Assembly (NCBI GenBank): GCA_934553185.1
Contig: CAKTFF010000017.1
Span: 1 to 14,547 of the forward strand
Length of the DNA: 14,547 nucleotides
Source: an uncultured Devosia sp.
Lineage (GTDB): Bacteria > Pseudomonadota > Alphaproteobacteria > Rhizobiales > Devosiaceae
Direction: 5' to 3'
Part shown: positions 1 to 5,931 of the stretch, piece by piece
How positions within the stretch are numbered: position 1 is the stretch's first letter
Layout: each line of letters starts with the position of its first letter
Position numbers and translations under genes: made by a program
Notes under the pieces: model-generated
What the model was told of the DNA's origin: nothing
The model's database searches: none
What the model saw: only the letters and a program-made list of their open reading frames with translations

Positions 1-707
1 GTGACGGGAAGCGTGGTGTCCGTGCCATCCTCGTCGGTGAAGGTGATCGTGCCGTCCTTGCTGTTGACCTCCTTCATTGGGACGTAGAGGACGCGGCCGC
101 TGATGGGTGAAATCGGCAGGAAAGGCGAATAGGTGGCCTGCCGCTCCGCACCCAGCGTGGGCAGCATCACCTTCATGATGTCGTCGTAGCGCTCGGCAGC
201 GCGCAGCAGCACGGCGTCAAACTTGCCGGAACGGTAGTAATCGGTGGCGCTGGCAAATTCGTAGTCGAAGCCGAACGTGTCGAGGAAGCGGCGCAGCATG
301 GCATTGTTGTGGGCGCCGAAGCTGTCGAACTCGTTTGTCCAGGGATCGGGGACTGCGGTCAGCGGCTTTTGCAGATGCGGCTCCATCGCTTCACGCGAGG
401 GCACGTTTTCAGGGATCTTGCGCATGCCGTCGAGATCGTCGGAAAAGCAGATCAGCCGTGTGGGCACCTGGTCGCGCGTGAGGAGGCGAAAGGCGGTGCG
501 GACCATGGTGGTGCGCGCAACCTCGCCAAAGGTGCCGATATGGGGCAGGCCGGACGGGCCATAGCCGGTTTCGAACACGGCCTCGGCCTTGCCCGACTTT
601 TCGATCCGCGCCACGATTTTGCGCGCTTCCTCGAACGGCCAGGCACGGGCAGACTGGGCAGCGTCAAAGAACGCAGGATCAAGCGTGGGCAGCGGAGCGG
701 GCGACAA
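1..707 (-). CDS. lysK: Class I lysyl-tRNA synthetase, N-terminal part (cut by window edge)
   Basis: Charges tRNA-Lys with lysine in the cytoplasm. The visible 235 codons carry the class I signature: a WPFEEARK helix near residues 23-30, [10 protein letters not shown] with the HIGH-type motif at residues 56-59, then [10 protein letters not shown] and an [12 protein letters not shown] stretch typical of the archaeal-type class I LysRS found in many Alphaproteobacteria in place of the class II enzyme. The KMSKS loop and C-terminal half lie beyond base 1. The frame has no ATG or GTG between the upstream in-frame stop at 804-806 and the conserved N-terminus. I chose the TTG at 705-707 because GAAAGG sits 7 bases before it and it gives a 20-residue lead into the conserved helix; TTG at 765-767 is the alternative. 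The neighbour terB-like gene is divergent. Family assignment is firm; the start is not. Confidence 0.9.
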   Translation of the reverse strand, partial: MSPAPLPTLDPAFFDAAQSARAWPFEEARKIVARIEKSGKAEAVFETGYGPSGLPHIGTFGEVARTTMVRTAFRLLTRDQVPTRLICFSDDLDGMRKIPENVPSREAMEPHLQKPLTAVPDPWTNEFDSFGAHNNAMLRRFLDTFGFDYEFASATDYYRSGKFDAVLLRAAERYDDIMKVMLPTLGAERQATYSPFLPISPISGRVLYVPMKEVNSKDGTITFTDEDGTDTTLPV

Positions 708-841
708 GGTGCAGCCTTTCGGGAAGAGAGATTGCGGGTGTGTTGCATCCCCATGCGCCTGCGTCAATGTTTCCGCCCGGCTTGCCAAGCTCTGGCTGCA
801 TGCCTAGCTAACGGCTCACACAAGCGAGCCAGGAAGCCTCC

Positions 842-1261
842 ATGTCCAACCCAGCCCATGACGCGCTCATCAACCTGATGATTGTTGCCGCCTCTTCCGA
901 CAGTGCCATGACCGAACAGGAACTGGTGCGTATCCAGGCGCTGATCGGACGGCTGCCGGTGTTTGAGGACTTTGACAAGGCGCGGCTTGCGGAGGTCGCC
1001 AATCGGTGCGCCGATATGCTGAACGGCCCAGGCGGGCTGGACCAGGTGATCGACGAGGCTATTGCAGCGCTGCCGCGCAAGCTGCAGGACACCGCCTATG
1101 CCGTGGCTGTGGAGGTCACATCGGTGGACCTTCATCTCGAACAGGAAGAGCTGCGCTTTCTTGAGCTACTGCGCGACAAGCTCGACCTTGATCGCCTGAC
1201 CACCGCTGCCATCGAAGTGGCGGCCCGAGCCCGGCACCGGCGCATGCCTGCGCAGGGCTAG
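842..1261 (+). CDS. TerB-family (tellurite-resistance-like) small helical protein
   Basis: 139 residues, apparently all helical and soluble, with no signal peptide or membrane segment. The pattern fits the TerB-like fold: an opening helix LINLMIVAASSDSAMTEQEL, where an acidic D-x-x-M-T-x-x-E segment follows the first helix, then LPVFEDFD near residues 39-46 and a second acidic helix pair, VTSVDLHLEQEELRFLELL. TerB-like domains are known from tellurite and stress loci and may bind metal, but single-domain alphaproteobacterial copies have no established role. No other ter genes are present, so tellurite resistance should not be inferred. AGGAAG lies 7 bases before the ATG. The stop codon overlaps the stop of the convergent binding-protein gene by four bases (CTAG). 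Family call is moderately sure, function unknown. Confidence 0.75.
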   Translation: MSNPAHDALINLMIVAASSDSAMTEQELVRIQALIGRLPVFEDFDKARLAEVANRCADMLNGPGGLDQVIDEAIAALPRKLQDTAYAVAVEVTSVDLHLEQEELRFLELLRDKLDLDRLTTAAIEVAARARHRRMPAQG

Positions 1262-2082
1262 TAGAAGCCGACGGGGAACCAGCGCAGGTAAAGCTCGTCC
1301 AGCACGCCATTGTCCTTGAGCCGAACCAGAGCCCAGTCGATGGCGTGGCGCACGGCGTCCTGCCCGGCCGGTACGGCGACGGCGAGCCCTTCGCCGAACA
1401 GGTTCGGCCGGAAGTAAGCATCGCCGGCAAAGCCGCAGCATTGCAGGTTTTCGTTGAGCCAGAATGAGGCCCGCATGGCGTCGCCGAAAAACGCGTCCGC
1501 CTTTCCGTCTGCCACGGCTTGAAGCGCCTCGATCTCACTGTCGAACCGGCTGAGCGCGGCATCGGGCAGATAGCGCGTCATAAAGGTGTCGTGCGTGCTG
1601 CCTTCGCGCACGGCAACAGCTTTTCCTGCCAAGGCTGAAGGGTCGAACACTCCGATATCAGCAGCGCGGGTCACGAAGCGCCCGGGCAAAGCCAGATAAA
1701 TCGACGACCAGTCAAAACGGGCGCCATTTTCCTCGGTCATGGCAAGCCCGGCGATCAGCGCATCACCCTGGCTATCTTCCAGCGCATTGGCCACCTGATC
1801 CCACGGCCAGGCCTGAATGGTGCAGGCGACGTCGACTTCGGCACAGATGCGTTTGGCCAGATCGACATTGAAGCCGATCAGTTCGCCGCCCGCGTCACGA
1901 AAGTTGAACGGTGGGAAATCGTCCGTGGTGAGGAAGCGGATGGCGGCGACGGCATCGGCGTCAGGCAGGATTTCACGCGCGGACGGATCGGAATGGTAGG
2001 GCAGCAGCTGCGCGCTTGCCGGTGCAACAAGCAGGGCAAGCGCTGCCAGCGGGCGCAGGAGCTTCGCGATGATCTCGGGCAC
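1258..2082 (-). CDS. Family 3 extracellular solute-binding protein (amino-acid type), orphan
   Basis: Periplasmic binding protein of the amino-acid ABC type (SBP_bac_3), 274 residues, a normal size. A signal peptide (residues 1-24, hydrophobic LAALALLVA, ending ASA) precedes the mature domain. Family marks are DFPPFNF near residue 55, GFNVDLAKRI near 73, and the RFDWSSIYL hinge segment where relatives have the FS-x-PY motif. The GTG start at 2080-2082 has GAGG overlapping the metZ stop, and only 11 bases separate the genes, so it is cotranscribed with metZ and lies behind the SAM-II riboswitch. No permease or ATPase gene is adjacent. The context suggests a sulfur amino acid, methionine or a precursor as ligand; that is inference. 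It ends in a CTAG overlap with the terB-like gene. Confidence 0.85.
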   Translation of the reverse strand: MPEIIAKLLRPLAALALLVAPASAQLLPYHSDPSAREILPDADAVAAIRFLTTDDFPPFNFRDAGGELIGFNVDLAKRICAEVDVACTIQAWPWDQVANALEDSQGDALIAGLAMTEENGARFDWSSIYLALPGRFVTRAADIGVFDPSALAGKAVAVREGSTHDTFMTRYLPDAALSRFDSEIEALQAVADGKADAFFGDAMRASFWLNENLQCCGFAGDAYFRPNLFGEGLAVAVPAGQDAVRHAIDWALVRLKDNGVLDELYLRWFPVGFY

Positions 2083-2093
2083 CGGTTGCGACC

Positions 2094-3302
2094 TCAGACC
2101 TGATCCAGCCCATAAAGAAGATCGGCCAGCAGATCGTCAGGATCTTCGAGGCCGACCGACAGGCGCAGGAGGCCAGGGGTGACGCCGGTTTCGAGGCGCA
2201 CTTCCTCGGTCAGGCGCGCATGGGTCGTGGTGCGAGGATGGGTGATCAGCGACTTGCTGTCGCCCAGATTGTTGCTGATCAGTATCACGGCGAGGCTGTC
2301 GGACAGGGTGAAGGCCCCCTCCTGCCCGCCTTTGACTTCCAGCGCCAGGAGGGTCGAACCGCGCTGCATCTGCCGCTTGCCCAACTCATATTGCGGGTGG
2401 CTCGGGTGATGGGGATAGATGACGCGGCTGATCTTTGGATGACCTGCCAGAGCTGCAGCCAGCTTTTCAGCGCTGTCCGTCATCTGTTGTATGCGCAAGG
2501 CGTAGGTTTCCAGCCCCTTGAGCAACACCCAGGCATTGAAGGCGCTGAGGGTCGCGCCAGTCTGGCGCAGAAAAGTATGCACATCACCCTCGATCAAGGC
2601 CTTGGAGCCGAGCACGATGCCGCCAAGCACCCTGCCCTGCCCGTCGATATGCTTGGTGGCCGAATAGGTAACGAGATCGGCCCCAAGCTCGAGCGGCTTT
2701 TGATAAAGAGCGGTGGAGAAAACGTTGTCGACGATCAGCTTGGCGCCATGGCGATGGGCGATCTCGGCAACAGCCTTGATGTCGACCAGTTCCAATGTCG
2801 GGTTGGTCGGGGTTTCGATGAACACGACCTTGGTGTTGGGGCGCATGGCGCGCTCGAAGTTTTCCGGATCGCGGCCGTCCACCAGCGTCGACTGGACGCC
2901 AAAGCGCGGCGCGTAGTCTTCCACCACATAACGGCAACCGCCAAACAGCGCCTGAGCGGCAACGATATGGTCGCCGGCGCGGACCTGGCTCATCACCGCA
3001 TTGGTGACGGCAGCCATGCCGGACGCAAAGGCGCGGGCCGCTTCTGCCCCTTCGATCAGCGCCATGCGATCCTGGAACATGTCGACCGTAGGATTGGCAA
3101 AGCGGGAATAGTTGTGCGCGCCGGGAAACTTGCCCTGAAACAGCAATTCGGCGTGTTCCGAGCTTGGATAGCTGTAGCCGGAATTGAGGAAGATCGCTTC
3201 GCTGGTCTCGTTGAACTCGGAGCGCCGGCCACCACCATGAACCAAATGGGTCGCGCTGCTGCGCTTGGCGGGATCAAGCAGGGGATTGTTTTGGCGAGAC
3301 AT
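2094..3302 (-). CDS. metZ: O-succinylhomoserine sulfhydrylase (PLP enzyme, methionine synthesis)
   Basis: Makes homocysteine from O-succinylhomoserine and sulfide in the cytoplasm, the direct-sulfhydrylation route to methionine. At 402 residues it is full length for the Cys/Met metabolism PLP family. Visible marks: YSRFANPTVD (residues 65-74, substrate/phosphate region of the neighbouring subunit), ASGMAA near 93-98, ETPTNP at 163-168, VDNVFST with Asp192 expected to contact the PLP pyridine nitrogen, and the Schiff-base lysine Lys217 in SATKHIDGQG. The SATKHIDGQGR form is characteristic of MetZ rather than MetB or MetC. The ATG has AAGGA about 8 bases upstream, just after a terminator hairpin. 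A SAM-II aptamer in the leader implies repression when S-adenosylmethionine is plentiful. It heads an operon with the binding-protein gene. Confidence 0.95.
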   Translation of the reverse strand: MSRQNNPLLDPAKRSSATHLVHGGGRRSEFNETSEAIFLNSGYSYPSSEHAELLFQGKFPGAHNYSRFANPTVDMFQDRMALIEGAEAARAFASGMAAVTNAVMSQVRAGDHIVAAQALFGGCRYVVEDYAPRFGVQSTLVDGRDPENFERAMRPNTKVVFIETPTNPTLELVDIKAVAEIAHRHGAKLIVDNVFSTALYQKPLELGADLVTYSATKHIDGQGRVLGGIVLGSKALIEGDVHTFLRQTGATLSAFNAWVLLKGLETYALRIQQMTDSAEKLAAALAGHPKISRVIYPHHPSHPQYELGKRQMQRGSTLLALEVKGGQEGAFTLSDSLAVILISNNLGDSKSLITHPRTTTHARLTEEVRLETGVTPGLLRLSVGLEDPDDLLADLLYGLDQV

Positions 3303-3319
3303 TGGTCGTCCTTCACAAC

Positions 3320-3350
3320 AAAAAACCGGCGCGCAAACAGGCGGCCGGTT
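3320..3350 (-). terminator. Intrinsic terminator in the metZ leader
   Basis: In the metZ transcript a 7-bp stem AACCGGC/GCCGGTT (3344-3350 with 3324-3330), closed by a 13-base loop, runs straight into six U residues. It lies seven bases after the SAM-II aptamer and before the metZ Shine-Dalgarno, the position expected for a riboswitch expression platform. Its 5' arm (3343-3349) is also perfectly complementary to aptamer bases 3393-3399, so an antiterminator pairing is possible. Confidence 0.85.
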
Positions 3351-3356
3351 CCCAGA

Positions 3357-3413
3357 CGGTCTTTAGCAATTTCTTTTAAGTGGCTGCAAGCGACCGGCCA
3401 AATCACCACTGGG
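3357..3413 (-). promoter_or_regulatory. SAM-II riboswitch aptamer (metA/metZ type)
   Basis: Read on the metZ strand the element has the SAM-II consensus blocks in order: AGTGGTGATTTGGCCGGTC, then CTTGCAGCCACTTAAAA, then TTGCTAAAGACC. P1 forms from AGTGG (3406-3410) with CCACT (3379-3383). The pseudoknot forms from GGTC (3392-3395) with GACC (3358-3361). SAM-II aptamers are known upstream of metA and metZ in Alphaproteobacteria and bind S-adenosylmethionine. Here it precedes metZ, starts right after a predicted transcription start, and is followed by an intrinsic terminator. This points to transcriptional attenuation when SAM is bound. Identity is sure; the exact mechanism is inferred. Confidence 0.95.
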
Positions 3414-3418
3414 CTGTG

Positions 3419-3447
3419 ATCTAAAGCCAATTGCTGGTTGGCGTCAA
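3419..3447 (-). promoter_or_regulatory. Predicted sigma70-type promoter of metZ
   Basis: On the minus strand TTGACG (3442-3447), a 17-base spacer and TTAGAT (3419-3424). The expected start site falls about 7 bases further on, at the first bases of the SAM-II aptamer, which supports the call. Its -35 box overlaps a candidate -35 box for the divergent dcd gene. Confidence 0.7.
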
Positions 3448-3466
3448 TTGCAAGGATTGCTAGGGA
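3438..3466 (+). promoter_or_regulatory. Candidate promoter of dcd
   Basis: TTGGCG (3438-3443), a 17-base spacer and TAGGGA (3461-3466) on the plus strand, about 30 bases before the dcd ATG. The -10 match is poor, so this is tentative. The -35 box shares bases 3442-3443 with the metZ -35 box. Confidence 0.35.
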
Positions 3467-3494
3467 TCACCCTGGGCGCCGGGGAACACAACAC

Positions 3495-4610
3495 ATGGAC
3501 AAGCAAGAGCGCTGGCCGCAAGGAGTGTTTCCGGCGCGGCTGATCGAGCAGTTGCACCAGCAGGGCGCCATCAGCGCCACTCGAATGTTTGACGCCGACC
3601 AGGTCCAGCCGGCCAGCCTCGACCTGCGGCTGGGCGATGTCGCCTATCGGGTGCGTTCGAGCTTTCTCCCGGGCCCCGACCACTCGGTGGCCGAGCGTAT
3701 TGCGGCCCTCAAGCTGCACGAAATCGACCTCAAGCATGGGGCGGTGCTGGAGCGGGGGTGTGTTTACCTCGTGCCCTTGCAGGAAAGCCTCGATTTGCCA
3801 CAGGCGGTCAGCGCTTCGGCGAACCCCAAGAGCTCGACGGGCCGGCTCGACGTTTTTACCCGGGTGATTGGGGACCGGGCGCGTGGCTTTGACCAGATGC
3901 CCGAAGGCTATAGAGGGCCGCTGTACCTCGAAGTCAGTCCGCGCACGTTTCCGGTGCTGGTGCGCACCGGTTCGCGTCTCAGCCAGATGCGGTTCCGCTC
4001 TGGTGACAATTGGCTGACGGTTAATGAACATCGCGCCTTGCATGAAAGCGATACGCTGGTGTTCGGCAATGGCGTGCCGGTGGGCGAAGGGGTCGCTTTG
4101 TCCATCGACCTCAAGGGCGCGGGTCGTGACGGGCTGATCGGCTTCCGCTCGCGCCGGCACACGGCGGTGGTGGACGTCGACAAGAAGGCGGCGCTCGAGG
4201 TGCTCGACTTCTGGGACCCGCTCCTTAGTCGCGGCCGCGAGGAACTGATCCTTGATCCGGATGAATTCTATATCCTGGTCAGTGACGAGGCGGTGCATGT
4301 GCCACCGACCCATGCCGCCGAAATGGTGCCGTTCGACCCGTTGGTGGGCGAGTTCCGCGTCCATTATGCCGGGTTCTTCGACCCGGGCTTCGGACATTCG
4401 GCGGCGGGCGGCACCGGCAGCCGGGCGGTGTTGGAAGTGCGCAGCCGCGAAGTGCCGTTTTTGCTTGGCCATGGGCAAACAATCGGGCGGCTCATCTATG
4501 AAAAACTCGCCGAACCACCAACCCGCCTTTATGGCTCGGCGCTTGGCTCGAACTACCAAGCGCAGTCGCTGAAGCTCTCCAAGCATTTCAAGCCGTTCAT
4601 CGTCCAGTGA
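3495..4610 (+). CDS. dcd: 2'-deoxycytidine 5'-triphosphate deaminase, fused two-domain form
   Basis: Deaminates dCTP to dUTP, the precursor for dTMP synthesis, in the cytoplasm. From the ATG at 3495 it has 371 residues, about twice the single-domain E. coli Dcd, and reads as two tandem dUTPase-like folds. The first half holds QPASLDLRLG (38-47) and PKSSTGRLD (111-119), the equivalent of the catalytic RSS-x-x-R motif. The second half repeats the fold with GLIGFRSR (213-220), AGFFDPGFG (292-300) and GQTIGRLIYE (327-336). This matches the alphaproteobacterial DCD family with fused halves. GGGG with a 10-base spacing precedes the ATG; a TTG at 3438 would add 19 non-conserved residues and is disfavoured. 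It is divergent from metZ and is followed by tRNA-Gly. Family call is firm; whether both halves keep an active site cannot be told by eye. Confidence 0.92.
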   Translation: MDKQERWPQGVFPARLIEQLHQQGAISATRMFDADQVQPASLDLRLGDVAYRVRSSFLPGPDHSVAERIAALKLHEIDLKHGAVLERGCVYLVPLQESLDLPQAVSASANPKSSTGRLDVFTRVIGDRARGFDQMPEGYRGPLYLEVSPRTFPVLVRTGSRLSQMRFRSGDNWLTVNEHRALHESDTLVFGNGVPVGEGVALSIDLKGAGRDGLIGFRSRRHTAVVDVDKKAALEVLDFWDPLLSRGREELILDPDEFYILVSDEAVHVPPTHAAEMVPFDPLVGEFRVHYAGFFDPGFGHSAAGGTGSRAVLEVRSREVPFLLGHGQTIGRLIYEKLAEPPTRLYGSALGSNYQAQSLKLSKHFKPFIVQ

Positions 4611-4632
4611 TCGAGAACGGTTTCTTGCTCGC

Positions 4633-4662
4633 TTGACGAGGGAAACGATTTACCGCATCTAT
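4633..4662 (+). promoter_or_regulatory. Candidate promoter of tRNA-Gly
   Basis: TTGACG (4633-4638), an 18-base spacer and ATCTAT (4657-4662). The mature tRNA begins 10 bases after the -10 box, so transcription would start within a few bases of the tRNA 5' end, as is common for tRNA genes. Confidence 0.45.
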
Positions 4663-4671
4663 CTGGCCGTC

Positions 4672-4745
4672 GCGGGTGTATCTCAATGGTAGAGAAGCAG
4701 CTTCCCAAGCTGATGACGAGGGTTCGATTCCCTTCACCCGCTCCA
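4672..4745 (+). tRNA. tRNA-Gly (anticodon CCC)
   Basis: A 74-base cloverleaf with encoded CCA. The acceptor stem is GCGGGTG/CACCCGC, the D stem TCTC/GAGA around AATGGTA, the anticodon loop TTCCCAA, giving anticodon CCC (reads GGG), and the T arm AGGGT-TCGATTC-CCTTC followed by TCCA. The overall match to bacterial glyU-type tRNA-Gly(CCC) is very close. The outermost anticodon-stem pair, by my alignment, is G-A rather than Watson-Crick; the other four pairs are good. No repeat of the 3' end is seen nearby, so there is no sign of an integrated element. Confidence 0.96.
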
Positions 4746-4882
4746 GCCCCCTCCCCAGCTCTACATATCCAGGTTAACCCTAGGGCACCTTTTCGGGTGG
4801 GGCAGAGTTTGCCTTGCTCGGTCACCATGCGCTGAGTGCCGTATCCGAACACGCGGCCCTTAAGGGCGGCAGCAACCATTGG

Positions 4883-4907
4883 GGAACAACGATAGCCCCA
4901 AGCCGTT
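4883..4907 (+). promoter_or_regulatory. EcfG-type general stress promoter of the Mn catalase gene
   Basis: GGAAC (4883-4887), exactly 16 bases, then CGTT (4904-4907). This is the consensus of EcfG, the extracytoplasmic-function sigma factor that runs the general stress response of Alphaproteobacteria. The ATG lies 30 bases past the CGTT, so the leader would be only some 22-25 bases. A second copy with the same spacing precedes the DUF1206 gene at 7074-7098. Confidence 0.8.
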
Positions 4908-4912
4908 GGCTC

Positions 4913-4931
4913 GTCTCCTAACCAAGGAGAC
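4913..4931 (+). promoter_or_regulatory. Hairpin enclosing the Mn catalase ribosome binding site
   Basis: GTCTCCT (4913-4919), loop AACCA, AGGAGAC (4925-4931): a perfect 7-bp stem. The Shine-Dalgarno AAGGAG (4924-4929) lies in its 3' arm, 7 bases before the ATG, so folding would hide it. With transcription starting 5-8 bases after CGTT at 4907, the hairpin would be at the very 5' end of the mRNA. Confidence 0.6.
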
Positions 4932-4936
4932 TGCGC

Positions 4937-5869
4937 ATGTTTATGCGAGTAGACCGACTGATCACTGACTTGCCGCCACCCGCCAAGCAAGACCCGAACG
5001 CAGCTGCTGCCCTGCAGGAGCTTCTGGGTGGCAAATATGGCGAGATGTCCACGCTCGGGAACTACATGTTCCAGAGCTTCAACTTCCGCTCCAAGGACAA
5101 GCTGCGGCCGTTCTATAGCTTGGTTGCTTCGATCACCGCCGAAGAACTGGCCCACGTCGAGTTGGTGAGCAATGGCGTCGCCATGCTCAACAATGGCCCG
5201 GAAAAGCCCAAGGGCGACATGGGCGATGGCGGCAACATCACCAAGTCGCCCCATGAAGCGATGCAGGACATCCGCCTTGCTTCGGCATTCCTCTCCAATG
5301 GTGGCGGCGCGACGCCGGTCAATGCCAATGGCGTGTCGTGGAACAATGATTTCATCACCACGACCGGCAACCTGATCTTTGACCTCTTGCACAACTTCCA
5401 CCTCGAATGCGGTGCACGTCTCCATAAGCTGCGGGTTTATGAGACCCTGAGCGCAGACGATGCGACCGGACGCGAAGTGTGCGGGTACCTGCTGGTGCGC
5501 GGCTCGGTGCATGCGCATTCCTATGCGCTGGCGCTCAAAAAGCTCACCGGCGTCGAGATCGAGAAGATGCTGCCCACGCCCAACATTCCGCTGAGCAAGA
5601 TTCCGGAATCGCAGAAGTATCTGGACGAGGGTTCCCACCGCCGGCTCTATACGTGGAGCCAGGACGACTACAAGGAAATCTCAGGCATTTGGAGCAATGA
5701 CGAAGTTGCCCTGCCCGATGATCCGCCGGGTCCGCTCGAAGTGGTCGAAGGCATGCCCGATGGCGGCAAGATGCAGCAACTCCAGGGCGTTCCTTCGGCT
5801 TTCGCTCCGGACTATGCGCCCGAAGAGTTCTACGAAATCGCGGCAAAGCTCTACAAGGCTTCACGCTAG
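4937..5869 (+). CDS. Manganese (non-haem) catalase
   Basis: Breaks down hydrogen peroxide with a di-manganese centre; cytoplasmic, with no signal peptide. 310 residues, in the range of the family. The ferritin-like four-helix bundle shows likely ligands Glu36 (GKYGEMSTLGNY), Glu70 and His73 (EELAHVEL), then Glu157 (HLECGARLH) and His192 (VRGSVHAHSY), in the order E, E-x-x-H, E, H of the Lactobacillus and Thermus enzymes; the last two are placed by pattern, not alignment. GGGNITKSP and NANGVSWNNDF are further family segments. The C-terminal tail after residue 250 is acidic and proline-rich. It is preceded by an EcfG-type promoter and an SD-masking hairpin, pointing to stress induction, and followed by a terminator-like hairpin. 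The second ATG two codons in is a possible alternative start. Confidence 0.95.
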   Translation: MFMRVDRLITDLPPPAKQDPNAAAALQELLGGKYGEMSTLGNYMFQSFNFRSKDKLRPFYSLVASITAEELAHVELVSNGVAMLNNGPEKPKGDMGDGGNITKSPHEAMQDIRLASAFLSNGGGATPVNANGVSWNNDFITTTGNLIFDLLHNFHLECGARLHKLRVYETLSADDATGREVCGYLLVRGSVHAHSYALALKKLTGVEIEKMLPTPNIPLSKIPESQKYLDEGSHRRLYTWSQDDYKEISGIWSNDEVALPDDPPGPLEVVEGMPDGGKMQQLQGVPSAFAPDYAPEEFYEIAAKLYKASR

Positions 5870-5877
5870 GTTCTCCG

Positions 5878-5899
5878 GGGGCGGCAATGCCGCCCCTTT
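5878..5899 (+). terminator. Terminator-like hairpin after Mn catalase
   Basis: GGGGCGGC (5878-5885), loop AAT, GCCGCCCC (5889-5896), then TTT and a T-rich stretch (CCATTTT). The 8-bp GC stem is very stable but the T run is short and interrupted, so some read-through to the hydrolase gene is likely. Confidence 0.65.
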
Positions 5900-5931
5900 C
5901 CATTTTGCCGACCTGAACAGGCTCTGCCCAT

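Noticed and set aside
2220..3419. Long open plus-strand frame (399 codons) opposite metZ
   Set aside because: It is antisense to a clearly conserved enzyme, has no recognisable domain, and would run through the riboswitch and terminator. High-GC codon use explains it.
3444..4586. Long open minus-strand frame (380 codons) opposite dcd
   Set aside because: Antisense to a well-supported gene, rich in His and Arg as expected from reversed high-GC codons, and without recognisable motifs.
4620..4646. Imperfect hairpin GTTTC...GAAAC after dcd, considered as a terminator
   Set aside because: The stem is interrupted by an uneven internal loop, no T run follows, and it contains the likely -35 box of tRNA-Gly.
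4672..4745. tRNA-Gly as an integration site for a mobile element
   Set aside because: No duplicate of the tRNA 3' end and no integrase or other mobile gene is present in the window.
4829..4837. Tiny reading frame ATG-CGC-TGA before catalase, considered as an upstream ORF
   Set aside because: It has no ribosome site and lies upstream of the predicted start of transcription.
4879..4901. TTGGGG/CCCCAA hairpin upstream of catalase, considered as a leader RNA structure
   Set aside because: It lies within the EcfG promoter boxes, upstream of the expected start site, so it would not be in the RNA from that promoter.
4553..5638. Long open minus-strand frame (361 codons) across tRNA-Gly and the Mn catalase gene
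   Set aside because: It crosses a tRNA gene and lies antisense to catalase; the predicted protein shows no family features.
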